Source: Spirogloea muscicola
Lineage: Eukaryota > Streptophyta > Zygnematophyceae > Spirogloeales > Spirogloeaceae
Assembly: GCA_009602725.1 (NCBI GenBank)
Contig: WELB01000302.1
Coordinates: 56,763 to 120,762, forward strand
Direction of reading: 5' to 3'
Length of the DNA stretch: 64,000 bases
The notes beneath the pieces are model-generated. The model did no database searches. It was given only the letters and a program-made list of their open reading frames with translations, and was not told the origin of the DNA. Made by a program: the position numbers and the translations under genes. Positions 1-13,396 of this stretch are shown piece after piece (within the stretch, counting starts at the first letter, position 1; every line of letters begins with the position of its first letter).

Positions 1-136
1 GCGCCCTCGGCGCAGGGGGGAGCAGGCGGCGTGGCGCGGCGCCCGGGCGCCGTGCTGGCGGCCGGGCTGGCGGTTTTCGGCCGCAGCGTCGTCCTCGTAT
101 CCCGCGTCCCCATATGCCCTTTCGCTTTGCTCATTC
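1..136. other. GC-rich stretch, no gene recognised
   Basis: Very GC-rich sequence with a self-complementary GGCGCCCGGGCGCC core near 40-53. No open reading frame in it resembles a known protein. The first repeat unit begins just after it. Confidence 0.4.
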
Positions 137-500
137 CTTTTTTTCTGGGCTGGCAGAAGAGAATATGGCACTCCCAATGGGGGCAAGGGCTGTGAAAAGC
201 CAGCCCGAAAAAGAATTGACCTGGTCATAGGCCGCTTTGACGCGGCTTTGACGCGGGCAGGCCGTTTGGCGGACCGGGTGGGAGGAGACTGGCGGAGGGG
301 GAAGAGGGGAACGAAGTGCCTCTCCCAATGTGGGCAAGGTCTGTGAGAAGCCAGCCCGAAAAGAATAGACGAAGTTCGAAGGGGCCAAACTACGGAATGG
401 GCCAGAAGCGCCCAGAACTCAGAACTGGTGAAAGGGGCGGTGGCTGAGAGAAAGTGGCTCTCCTGATGGGGGCAAGGGCTGTGAGAAGAAGGATCGGCTC
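137..500 (-). repeat. cluster of family-B hairpin tail repeats
   Basis: At least three partial copies (about 160-222, 310-395 and 445-490) of the reverse complement of a ~55-70 bp unit. In the sense direction the unit runs from a CTTGTCAATTCTTTTCGGG start, through a GGGCTG..CAGCCC hairpin and a CCCCATTGGGAGAG block, to a fixed GCCACTTC end. The same unit ends the 3' UTR of the LINE fragments at 21525-22240 and 44310-44655, so I read these as retroposed LINE 3' tails rather than an independent family. Their 5' limits differ, while the GAGAGCCACTT end is nearly constant. Confidence 0.7.
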
Positions 501-532
501 GCCCAACGTGGGCAAGGGCCTCCTCCTTGTAT

Positions 533-742
533 GGGCTGGCTTTTCCAGCCCCTATCCTCAATGGGCGAGCCCTTTCTTCATCGCATCTTCACGCCCCTTC
601 GTAGCTGCTCAGCGCGTTTAAGGCCCCTCCGTCTGACCCCCTGGGGCGGCGGCGGGGTGATCAGCGCTCCCACTGCGCTCACCATGCCCGATGAGAGAGA
701 AGGGCTCGCCCATTGAGGATAGGGGCTGGAAAACGCCAGCCC
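533..742. repeat. inverted pair of hairpin-tail repeats
   Basis: Two nearly identical ~43-bp units in opposite orientation: 533-575 starts GGGCTGGCTTTTCCAGCC, and 700-742 is its reverse complement. They are separated by about 125 bp of unique sequence. Each arm holds its own small GGCTGG/CCAGCC hairpin and a conserved ATGGGCGAGCCC end. The whole could fold as a large stem-loop. It is either two opposite insertions or one composite inverted-repeat element. Confidence 0.7.
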
Positions 743-904
743 AGAAAAGAAAGAACAAAGGACGAGAAGGGGCCAGGGGAAGTATGAAGAACAACAAGCA
801 CAGAAAAGAAACGAAGCAGCTACGAAGCACTCAGTAACCCCTGCTAAGTAGCCTCAGGTCAGAGAGACTGGGTTCCTGGAAGCGGGTCCCCTGGCCAGAG
901 CCAG

Positions 905-1905
905 AGGCAGCAGCGAGGGCTCTGCCTGCACGCAGGTGCAGCGCGCGGGCCATAGACCTCTGCAGCGAGACGGCCAAGCGCATGCGGTACACCTGCGCTA
1001 GCAACCCTGCTGCCGATGAGGTCTTCAGGACGGCGGTCCACCGGCTCTTGGGCCTCCTCCCTCCCCTGCCTCGTGGGCGTCACTCAGTGCGAGTGCGGTG
1101 CCCGTCACGCTGAACCTGCGGAGCTGCCTGCACATATGCTTCGTTGCGCACACGGGGGCGAGCGGACCGCTTCCCACGACCTCTGCGAGATGGTATGCAG
1201 GAGGTGTTTTCGGAGGCTGGCTTTAAGGTCGCGGTGGAGAGCTCCTCCACAATGCCCATCCAGCTGGGCGCGGACGGCCAGCGCCATACACGACTCGCCG
1301 ACCTGGTCGCCATCCCGCCCGGCGGCGGTCCCCGCATCATCGCTGATGTGGTGACAACTGACTGCATCGACTCCGCCAATCCCACCAGATCGGCGTCGTT
1401 TGCAGGGCACGCGGTTGGCCAGGCGGCCCGGGGCAAGGAGCTATGCTGATCACCCGGTTGGGGATGAATTCGCGGCCCTGGCGATGGATGTACACGGGGC
1501 TTTCGGCAGCCGCTGGCTGGATCTCCTTCAGCGGCTTGCCCGCCAGGCCATTGACAGGCGGCCGGGTCTGCCAGGGGCGATGCCCGGCTTCAACGCCGCC
1601 GGTTCGCTCGCCCAAGTCTTCCGCATGCGCCTGGCCGTATCGCTTCAACGCTCCCTTGCCCACGTCGTCCACACGCGAGCAGGCCGTGCTATGGGTCTCG
1701 GCGGGGTGCCCTCTCTCCCTGCAGCGAGCTACTCAGACCTGATGTTGCTCACTCGTGGGTACTGAGCTTCCCTCTGCATCGTCTATGTTCTGCAGTGTTT
1801 TGTTAGTGTAGTCCTCTTTCCGGCTCCTCTTTCTTTGGCTTTAGACGTGGTCCATTCTTTTTTGGGCTGGCGTTGCCAGCCCCTCTTCTCTATGGGCGCG
1901 CACTT
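905..1905 (+). mobile_element. 5'-truncated LINE fragment (RLE domain), copy 1
   Basis: The end of a non-LTR retrotransposon ORF, stopping at TGA 1763-1765, followed by a ~140-bp 3' UTR. The translation holds a zinc-knuckle-like region (CxC..H..C, about 1085-1150). A PD-(D/E)xK-type core follows, with RxADLVA, about 15 residues, then IADVVTTD (about 1285-1370), and it ends with SDLMLLTRGY. The CCHC plus PDx(12-14)D arrangement is the known signature of restriction-like-endonuclease LINEs (R2/NeSL-like). The reading frame is interrupted relative to the copy at 19875-20955, which it closely matches. The UTR ends in a GGGCTGGC..GCCAGCCC hairpin and CTATGGGCGCGC. A DIRS-type origin was considered but is less likely. 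Confidence 0.75.
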
Positions 1906-2029
1906 GTTTCTGTTTCGGGAGCCGCGTCCCCCAGCCTCCAGAAGCGAGAGAAGCTCTTCCAACAGAAACGACGGGAGACGTTCTGTTCCTCGTCCCTATG
2001 CGCTCCGCGCGCTTTTCCCCCCTTCACCT

Positions 2030-2290
2030 CTCAACCACAGCTATGGTGACCACGTCGGCGATGATGCGCGGGCCGCCGCCCGGCGTGGAGGCCACCAAGT
2101 CGACGCGCCGAGTGTGCAGTCCATCCGCCTTCTGCAGGATAGGCTTAACGGTTTTCCAGCGCCACAACGTACCCAGCCTGCAGGGCAATGCCGAACATTG
2201 CATCTCTGAGGAGGTCGTGGGCAGCAGTGCGCTCGCCTCTGTCCGGTTGCACTCGCGGAGAACGGGAGGCAAGTCCAACGGAGTTGGCGG
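2030..2290 (-). mobile_element. LINE fragment (RLE core), reverse copy
   Basis: On the minus strand this encodes a decayed version of the LINE endonuclease core: a HTRRVDLVAS motif, then GGGPRIIADVV. It sits head-to-head with the forward fragment that begins at about 2290, and both cover overlapping parts of the same domain. They are therefore either two insertions or an inverted duplication, not a simple 5' inversion of one copy. Confidence 0.6.
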
Positions 2291-2950
2291 CGTACGTCCT
2301 CCGCTGCGCTGATAGAGGCGAGCGAACGGCTGCCCATGACCACCTCAGGGATGCCATGTTCGGCATTTGGTGCACTGTGGCGCTGGAGAACACGTCCATC
2401 ATGCCCATCCTGCAGAAGAGCTGCCACTGCTGATGGTCTCCAGACTTGGTGGGTTGACCTGCTGGCCACCACGCCGGGCGGCTGCCTGCGATTCATCGCC
2501 GACGTGGTCATTTAGATGTGGTTGACTGCTCCAATCTGGGGCTCTCTGCCTCGAAGGCTGGACATGCAGCTGCGAACGCCGCTCGTGGCAAAGCGGCTAA
2601 GAACGTGGACCACCCGGATGGGGACGAGTTCGTCCCAGTGGCCGTTGATGTGCACGGGGCTTTAGGCCTCAGTGGTTTGACCTGTTGGCCCAGCTTGCAC
2701 GACGCGCTGTGTTCTGCAGGCGAGGTGAGCAGGCCGACTCCAATGCCGCTGGCTCGCTAGCTCAGGTCTCTCGCATGCGCCTGTCCATTTTGCTCCAGCG
2801 GTCCATGACTTACGCCGTGCATCTGCGTGCTGGCCGTGCTCCAGCTGCAGCCTCTGGCTTTCGTCATTTCGGGCGAGCCCTTTCTTGATTGCATTTCGGC
2901 TGCTAGTCGTTCTGATTTGCGTCTCCTCACTAGAGGTTACTAATTGTGGT
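2290..2950 (+). mobile_element. LINE fragment (RLE and C-terminus), forward copy
   Basis: Forward LINE remnant running from the zinc-knuckle part (LRCADRGERTAAHD) through FVPVAVDVHGALG to a decayed C-terminus ending LLTRGY at about 2940. The frame is broken several times. It belongs to the same family as the copies at 905-1905 and 19875-20955 but is more diverged, closer to the subfamily at 21525-22005. Confidence 0.65.
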
Positions 2951-3009
2951 CCCTACCGGGACAGCTTTGAGAAAGCGCAATGTGGCCCCTTCGAACCATG
3001 TCAACTCAT

Positions 3010-3210
3010 TTTTGGAAACCGATCTTGTACATTCTTTTGGGCTGGCCTCTCACAGCCACCAGTCAATTCGGAGGCGCTGTTCTTTCGGGCCGGCTGTTCA
3101 CAGCCCTTGGCCCCTTTTGGAGAGGTATTTTTTTCCTTCTTTCTTTCTTACTCTCTAGCCTGGCCATCTCCCCCTTCCTAGGCTGGCCATTGACTTCTTC
3201 TGGAAGATCC
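3010..3210 (+). repeat. hairpin tail repeats (A-like and B-like)
   Basis: Two adjacent units. A family-A unit at about 3035-3085 has GGGCTGGCCTCTCACAGCC and then CCAGTCAATTCGG. A B-like unit at about 3086-3125 has CGGGCCGGCTGTTCACAGCCC. A further GGCTGGCCATTGACTTC remnant lies near 3180. Both resemble the terminal hairpins of the LINE 3' UTRs elsewhere in the window. Confidence 0.6.
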
Positions 3211-3339
3211 GCGTCTTCACAGCCACCGCTGTCACTGTTACACGCTGTTACCTTAGCCACCTTAGCATATTGCTTTGATATAGAAAGCCCCACAATTCTG
3301 CACTAGCTTTCGCCTGAACAGTGTGTTGGCTTGAATTGG

Positions 3340-3400
3340 CCACCCTTTCATATCATGCGCACCGTGCACCTTTCCCCTTTTGGAAGAGCGTCTTCTCTCT
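3340..3400 (-). repeat. interspersed motif D
   Basis: Carries the reverse form of a motif seen at least seven times in this window: CCTTTCATxxCATGCGCACCG, then a run toward CTTTCC. Other copies lie near 12470, 51296, 51521, 57131, 59530, 60259 and 60800. It always occurs in the repeat-rich blocks, so it is probably part of the same retroelement debris. Confidence 0.5.
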
Positions 3401-4128
3401 GGAGGATGCTCAGCAAGTGCTTGCTCTCACTAGCAGGGAGCGCGGGCTCGATGTGCAGGTCAAGCACCGGCCGCTCGACCATCGTGGTTGTCAGCTCTGA
3501 TGCGAGATGCATGCAGCAGCAATGGCCTAGATCCTCGGCAGCCGAGGTGTTTGCCCTACGAGAAGCTGGGCTAAGCTCGGGGTGTCTGCGGCCACCCTAG
3601 GGCACGTGCCCCCCTTTCGCCTTGCTGAACTCCATGCCTGCATAAACGGCGATGGCAGATAAATGAGCTGTATTAAATTGGTTGTATGTTACTACTCCTC
3701 AGTATGCGATACTGGGCGAAGCCAGTTACCACCGTGACGTCGTCCGAGCAGCAATCCATGCAATTTCATGCGCCAACCACTGATTAGAGCTCACCGTCCG
3801 AATTTAATGTACACACAAGACAAATTAAGAAATATTCCACTGGCAATGTTGGTCGATTGTAGACCTGAAAGGAAGGTTCGTTGCTCGAAGTTGCAGTCTT
3901 TTCTTTGCTAATGCCCAACGCCACTGTCTGATTGAGAAGCTTCGGCTGCAGCCTTCTGCCACTCCTACAAGCTCAGGCCCAGAACAAGTGAGGTTGGACT
4001 AGTGTGGTGCTTCTCGAAGCTTCGCTTGGAATGCTGTGTTTACATGCTAGTCCTACTGCTAGCAAGCAGCAAGTACAGTTGCTGAATGCGTTGGTGCTGG
4101 GCAACCAGGACAAATACGCGATACATAC
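3401..4128. other. intergenic / kinesin 3' region
   Basis: No convincing coding sequence. The last recognised kinesin exon ends at a donor site at 4129, so a short terminal coding exon and the 3' UTR of that gene probably lie here. I could not identify them. Confidence 0.4.
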
Positions 4129-7100
4129 CTCTTTGGACGATCCTTGAGTTGGTCATCCTTGTCTGCAGCCGCCAGGGGCTGCCTTCGTCCATCATGCTTT
4201 GGCCCCTCTGACTCTTCCATATCAGATGGTTGAGTCCCAGACTGCGCGGCAAAGTTGGCCTTCCATGCTGTTGATTGTTCTGAATGCTGTTCTGCTGTCT
4301 CAGTAGCCCGTGCACTTGCCCCTGCGCCTGTTTGAGGGACGACAGGAATCTGCAAGGGCCACCTGAGCTCACTCGCAGGCTGCGTACCCCAGTCTCCAGT
4401 CTGCCCTGGCTGCCGAGGTGACACGGCCGCATCATCAGGTGGCAGCAGCGCGGGCAAGCCCAGAGGTATGGGAGTCTGCTGACAGGCAGGCTGCTCAAGT
4501 TGGGCAGCCACGCCAAGTCTGACGGAGGCCTTCAATTGGGCGCAATCTTTTTGTGATTGTTGACATTCGATGTCACGATCTGTGTGCTTTTTCCTACTGG
4601 CGGCAAGGCCCAAGTGGCTCAACCCTTCCTTGGCAATCTCGGCAGCAAGCGCCAATGACTTGGCTTGCACAATCGCTTTGAAAGTCCTTAGTTGAACAAG
4701 GACGTCGTCTGGGGCCCTTGGCAAGCGTACCCAGCTGGCCTTCTTGTGTGCCACGTCCCTAGCTTTGCCTGAGCACACAGCCAGACAGTACCTGCTTGGA
4801 CAACAGAGGATATTAAGCCACCAGTCATAAGTCAATTGCAGGTCAATGGAAGCATGGAGCTTCCATCTGACTGTAAAGTACATGACAGAAGGTGAGTTGC
4901 AGATGCTCAAGTCAAAAGGCAGGACTCCATATGTCAAACATGCAAGTTGTCTACCTGACTGCATGAGCACGGTTGCTTGGGACATTAAGAGAGCCAATGT
5001 CAAGCATTGGCCCATATTTGGTCAGCTCATCCGCCAAAGCTTGTGGGTCTCCTTCAATCGACCTCCTCATGTTGTCGACGGTGACTCCTAGTAAACCCTG
5101 GAGGATCAACCACCTAGAGTGGCAGTGTCATGAGAAGGACGACGCCTGTCCTTGCAAAATTGTCAAGACTGCTCCATGTAGAGGTTATAGGCCTGGCAGA
5201 GCAGGCTCAGGCATGGTCCCGCTCATGCTTAATCTACTCTACTCTTGAGGCATTGAAGATTCACATCCACATCACCTCCAGATATTTGCCCATGGGGCCA
5301 GTAGCTTGTAGGATTTCATCCTTGTCGTTCACTAGCACCTGTCATTACGAACGCATAGACAGGTCAGCAGGTATCTGCAATTTCATACGTTGTTTGTGAT
5401 GTGAGAAGCACATATCGTCCATGGTAATGTCAGAAGCATATATCAGTGCGTGTGCAACACACATATTGTCCTTGAAATGCAGAGGGTTTGCATTGCATGC
5501 CTTCTCATATACAATGTGCTTTCTTTGGGTCATGAGATGAAGAGAAACTTTACTTGCTGATGGCAGACATGTTCTCTTGTGCTAGGTTGACCCAAGCCAT
5601 CTTTCCGCTGGGCTGAAGCATGCCGGCCAGCAGCCACAAGGTCCACGATCAGGGGTTCACTACCTCGCGACATTGAGGGCGCCTGGTGCAAAATTGAGCC
5701 GTTTCCGTCGTCAGGCTGTGCAATTGAAGTCGGGGTGCCACTTATTCTGTCTGTGTGCAGGGGCTTCTTCACTTGTCCACGACCTACATGCTCGGAGGCC
5801 ACCATTGCCTGTAGAGGCTCGTTGACAGTGTTGCAGAAGGGTAGTACTGGAGAGCTCTGGTGCCCATTAGCAACACCAATTCTTGCTGATGCACGCTCTG
5901 GCAACACTTGGTCATTTGCAGAGAGGTGCACTGCCGCTTCCTCATGTGAGTGGCCGCATGACTGATCACGGATTCGCAGAACCTCACACGTTGGCAATGT
6001 CCTGGTCGAGTCATGTACAGCAGCAACAGTCTTGCTTAGTCCTCCTTGCCTGCCCAGCTCACTTGGGCTCTCCACAATTTCGAGCTCCAATTTGTCGTGC
6101 CCTTTGAGGCGTGAGTCATTGATAAGATCTATCTGCGGAAGCTCTCTAGCACTGGGTGACTGCACTGCAGGTTGTGACTCTCCTACTCCAGCTGTGCGCC
6201 GCTCCCTTGCTCGCAGAATGAGACTCTGTATTTCGTTCACCATAGCTGCTGAGGTTTGGGTGTGATCGGCACTCCCTGTGTCACACCTGCCAAAGAGGTC
6301 CTCCAGTTGGAGCATGATCATGGCTAGGTCATCCCGGTAGTCATCTCTCTCATGTGAGACTTCTGAGCGCAACCCGTCTGGCTCACCACAGTGGCATCTG
6401 CTTGCTAACTTCTCTCGAAGGTCCTCCAGCAGCTTCGCCTGGCTCATGACCTGTTGTCGGTATGTCTGACAATCAGCACATAAGAGCTATTAGCATCAGA
6501 CGTTCTCTGCCGTGTCTATATGCGTGCACCTATCAGACGCTTTCCCATGGCCCACCAGAGCCTGAGCCTCCAGCAGACCTGATTGCTTCATGGCAAGGAA
6601 AGAAGAAATACCTCAATCTGCATAGCAGAGTTGGCTTGCTCCTGAGTCAACTCCTCTTCGTATCTCCTTCTCTCCTTCTGCAGGGTCTCCATTGTATTGC
6701 TCGTTGGTGCTTCCTGGCTCCTCTTGTCGTGGCAAGAGCACTCTTTGCCAACCACCCCTAGTCCGTCCTTACAGTACATTGGGCTGCTTTTCTGACAGAT
6801 GTGCAGCTCAGACCTCGTACTACTTTCAACCTCGTTCTCCTCTTGTGGATGAAAGCTGGTGTATCCTTCTGCACTGACTGTTGACTTCCCAGGGAGGAGT
6901 TGCATGGGTACACGCTGCTCTCTCTGGAGTTGCGAGCCTTTTCTGTCATTGCTTCTCCTTCCATCATGCAAGTAACCATTGACCTGCTCTTCGTTCTCAC
7001 TCTCCCTGGTGCCCCGGTCACTGTTGACTGCATGCTTCTCATCCCAAAGTCCTCCACTCAGTGTGGCCTGACTGAAGGTGCTAATGCTGCTCTTTGAAGG

Positions 7101-10100
7101 CCTTCTTGAATTTTCAGCAGCTTTGCTTGGTATACTTGCTACAGAAAGTTGCTGATTACCTTCACCTCCATGTACCTGCACTCTACGTTGGAGGTTGACC
7201 CCATCAATCAAGTATAGAGGAGTATCTATATCTACATTGGGAGTCCAGCATAATTTGCTGAGTGTTGCTATAAGACAGAGGTTTCCGAAAGGCACCCTTA
7301 AGCTTGCTGTGTGAAAGCTCCAAAGGACTTGCTAAGCCTGAGCCATGTCTTGTCTCACCTGTACGGCTCTGAGAAGGCTCTGTTTTGAAAGTTCAATCTC
7401 CTCCAGCTTCTGTTTTGTCATCTGATCACTTGAGGTGCCCAGCACGATGATGTGATTCACCTCAGCAAGCAATGCTCAGCTCCTAACATGTTCATAAGCC
7501 AAGGCCTGCATTTCTCAAGTGAGCCAAGAGCTATGCAGGCCAAGCAGGAGTTGGTAAGTACAACACTCACATCTTCAACAGCTCTTGTCATTTCATTGTG
7601 ATGCTCCATTGCTCTTTCTGCGGACTGGCGCTCCATGCTAAAGATTATTCTCTTGAGCTGCCTGACTTCCTCTTGTAAGCAATCATTCTCCTTCTGGATT
7701 GCCAGCAGTTGCCTTTCTGATTTGAACGCTATATGTCTCGCAGTTGCAGGAGTTGCCAAATGCTTTTTCTTGGGCTTTGGTGAGATAAAAAGCACAGAGG
7801 GGCCTGGAATAATCTTCGTCCTGGCATCAAAATTCGAGTATGAGCAAGTTGACAAACAATGGCAGACACTAATTTTGGACTTGTAGGTGTCTTCTCTGTT
7901 GAAGAGGTTGGTGCTCTTAAGCCTACACTACCTGGTAAGTGCCACAAGCGTTTATAGCACTTGCAAATATGGAAAAGACTATCTGCACGTACAAGCTGCT
8001 AACATTATCATTAGCGTACAACAATTGACGTGGTCAAAAGAGCCCACTGCACTTGGTGATGACCTACGCTATGAGACTCGACTTTGTAGCACTTTGTGAA
8101 TAAGGCCGTAACTTCATACCGAAGGCCACAGAATATTTTGGCATCTCGAAGTACGCCCAATGTCTGTCTGTAATCTGCCTCGCAGGGACTGATGTTCACC
8201 ATCTGCATAACATGTGCTGTCTCAAAGGTAGCGCTCAAACAGGCCACTGGGCCTATGCTGGGAGCAAGTACAAGAGCGATTTGCACCAATGGTTATCAAG
8301 AGGGCCTCCTAAGCACAGAAACTCACCAAGCTCATCTGACCTTGGCCCATGAGAGGGTATTTGAGGAGATGCGTAATCTGTAGCAGGAGATCATGGCTTG
8401 CTGTAAGTTGACTGATGTCCATGTTCAACAGTAAGCCGCGTGGCAACATGCATGGCTTTGGCAGATGACAGAGCATGCAAATGACATCCAGGGCCTTCGC
8501 AATGTCAGTAACGCCTTAAAACTGTCAGCATAGTGCCTGCAGCTCGCACCTTGGAATCTCGATAACTTTGAACAAGGCGCTTCTTTGAATGCATCTGGTG
8601 CTCCATCCACTCCTGAGACAGGTTATTCACCACGTCGTCAAGGAGCGGACAACAGTTGTAGTCGCTTGAAGAAGCTAGTCTGTTACATGCCACGTCTGCC
8701 AAGTAGGTGTACGGACGACCAGCTTGACGAGTGCAGTCATTTCCTATTTGAGAATAGTCTCTAAGCCTCCGAGTCTTTAATCGCATATATGTAGGACCAG
8801 AAGATAGTCTGCATCAGACCCTGTAACACTTTCCCAATTGAAGGAACGTATTGTTGATGAAGCTGCTTTCATCTTTGCGTGCACCCTGCAGAGATAGACC
8901 TTTCTACTGTTGTCAGTAGCAGATGAAAGTTGCACCTGATAGAGACTCTACGTCAGCTTGTATTGTGAGCCGAATCCAAAAATTCGTTGGGAATATGAGA
9001 GCTGATTATCAAGTTGCTCAATACACTGAACTTACCTTAGCCGTATCACTGTCCCTTTCAAAACCAGCAAGATCTAGTATGGTTAGCTGCCCTCGTCGTG
9101 CAGTCATTCCACACAGGTCTCTGCAACTCAGCAACTCTGCGTTGGTTGGTGACAGTCGGATGATAACGACACAGTGGGAACGGCTGCAAGTCAAGTCCAG
9201 CGGCAGCTTCAAACGTGTCAGTAAGTAAGCTTCAACAAGAAGCTGGCAACAGTGCATCAACAGGCTCACCTAACCAGGACTCATCACAGCTCTCAGCTGC
9301 AAGGTGATCCTCAAGCAAGTGGCACTCGGCTTCCCAGGACGCATCATGTTTTCAAGATCTGTCTTGATGACTTGAAAGGTACGTGATATGGATGTGGAGC
9401 AGTGCATTGCTTCATGCATGAAACGTACTAGACAAGTTCTGGCACAATGATGTTGCCAAGCATTACCAACCTGGATTCTGCATTGGTCTTAGTGCCGTGC
9501 GTCTCTCTTTTGGCGTTACCGGCTCGCAGAACCTCAATAGCCATAGCAGCACTCGTCACGCCCTCCTGAGCAACCCTTGCTTGAAGATATGAAAACAGGA
9601 ATACTGTTTTGCGTAGAAGTTACGTAAGTATGCTGTTTCACTAACTGCATCTAGCACACACCACTTGACATACCTCGTGCAGCCCGTTAACCCGCAACTG
9701 CTGCTGTTCGCGATCGTCCCGCAAGGCGAGCGCCTTGGCTTGCCGCTTGTCCTGGGAGCCATCTAGCAGGTCGAAGATGCGCTCACTCTTGCCGCGCCCC
9801 TCGGAGTAGATCTCGAACATTGAGATGTAGGTCCGCGCTTGACTCATCGAGGGCGTGGTGCCAGCGCTGGCTGGACTGCAAGATGGATCATGGCTATTGC
9901 CATCAATGAACTGTATGCAGGAGCATGTTGGTACTCGTTATACTCAATGGTAGCCCCATCCAAGCGCACCAGCCGCGCCAGCAAAGCCAGAGCTGCTCAG
10001 ATTCCAGTGGCCTTCAGCTGCTCAGCAGCGGATGGAAGCTGGTGTAGAAGCAGTACCAGTCAGCAAGATTCAGGCTGAGGTGCTCGAAGATCATGCTCAT

Positions 10101-11279
10101 GGCCCGTGGGAGGAGCCCAGGCTGCCGCTGCTCCAGGTCGCCCATGATGGTGTGCGTCTTGCCCGATGCAGTCATGCCATAAGCCATGACTGTGCTGCTC
10201 TCGTCGCCGAGCAGAAGCGCGCGGACATGCGGCGCGAGCACCTCCGCAAAGACCTCATCCTGCAAAGACAACGAGGGCACTGGGGTCACAACCAGGACAG
10301 CCTATATCATCAGCTTGGTGCTGATTTGTGCAGCTCGGCACGTCCTGAGCCAATGTTTGATCGCATGTGATTCGGAGCCGTTGGACACCTGGCCTGCCGT
10401 CGGGCCGAAGACGCGGGCGAAGTCGGTGTACGTCTCGACCTGGGGCCTGCGGCCGCCTTCTAGCCAGCTGGCAGGCAGCCTGACCCTCACGTCGTGCGGT
10501 GGCAGGGCGTCCACGCAGGTCGCTACCGGTGGCGCCACAGGCTCGACCTCCAGCTGTGCGGCGGCGCTGCTCAGGGGGGTGCCAATGCGGGCCCCTTTCT
10601 CTGGCTCCTGGGGTGCCCTGGTGACAGGCTGCCCTGGCGGTGGCATCCGAAGCGCGATGCTCGCGAGCGTACTGAGGATGTGTGCAGCGCCCCGCCGGAT
10701 GCCGCTGCCAACATCTCGTTCCCTCTCGGGGAGCTTATCCGTGCCGGCCGGCTTTGGCTGACCGACCTGCGCTGGCCGCACCCGCAGGTACACCTTGATC
10801 ATCTCCGACTTTGTCCTGGCCGCTGCTTCCACATTCAGGGCTGCCGCTGGGGCAGCCCTCGCGCCGCTGCCTCCTGCTGGCATCGTGGTCACAGCCGTGG
10901 AAGCGGCACAGGGAGATGCGTCCATGAAACATCGTGGAGAAGCGACTGCAGCTGCCGCCGCTGAAGCTTCCCTGCTCCTGCTCTTGACGTGCCTGACGCA
11001 CTCCACAGCTACCGCGTCCCCTGGATCAGCAGCCGCCTTGCGCTTCTCGCCGCTCTTAGAGTGGCCACCATCTCCATCGTCGGTGCTCAATGCCGTCGGC
11101 TGCCCTGGAGCTGCAGGTGCAAAGGAGAGCTGTTTCCTGGGCGACACAGACACCCGGACGGGCACTGACGAGCCACTGCAAGGCCGCAGCATGAGCCTAA
11201 CCATGGCGCCGCCTGCTGGTGGGATGCTCGTCATGTCTGCAGTCGTGCTGCGCACTTGGCGTCCCCTTTGGCATTGCAC
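4129..11279 (-). CDS. kinesin motor protein, divergent, long tail
   Basis: Microtubule motor. Motor exons on the minus strand join in phase: 11279-10389 (N-terminal ~140-residue low-complexity extension, then IKVYLRVRP), 10259-10057 (P-loop AYGMTASGKTHT), 9875-9674 (TYISMFEIYSEG), 9565-9471, 9183-9036 (NAESSRSH switch I across the junction; DLAGFERD switch II), 8885-8820 (FINNTFLQLGKC) and 8612-8550 (ending SYRDSK). A later exon near 8289-8130 gives MVNISPCEADYRQTL, the end of the motor. The tail has coiled-coil pieces (about 7820-7570 and 6690-6590) and two long Ser/Gln-rich exons (6447-5530 and about 4800-4129). The start could also be the Met at 11234. DLAGSE is changed to DLAGFE and PYRDSK to SYRDSK. 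One exon joint after 8550 and the terminal exon are unresolved. The fully inserted, unusual motor recalls kinesin-6, but I do not assign a subfamily. Confidence 0.88.
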
Positions 11280-11476
11280 AGCATTATGGGGGTGCTGGGT
11301 GACAGGTCACATTTGCCTCGCCTTGTCGCCGCGATTGCACTTGGCTGGGAGGATGCCGACTTGAAGACAAAGGCCCGGGAATGGCAGAGAGACGACAGTC
11401 AGAGAGAAAGAACACACACGCCAAGAGGGAGGAAGATGTGTTGAAAGGGAGAAAGCAGGGGGTTGGGGAGGAAGGG

Positions 11477-11477
11477 N
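11477..11477. other. single N (probable scaffold join)
   Basis: One undetermined base exactly at the edge of a long GA repeat. The other single Ns lie at 17201, 22557, 39202 and 45324. Isolated single Ns like this are typical of scaffolders that join contigs whose estimated gap is zero or negative. Confidence 0.6.

Positions 11478-13396
<1,919 letters not shown>

Noticed and set aside
8430-8550. A defined kinesin exon directly after SYRDSK
   Set aside because: A plausible LFKALLTLRR segment exists, but no GT-AG joint keeps the frame, so I left this part of the model open.
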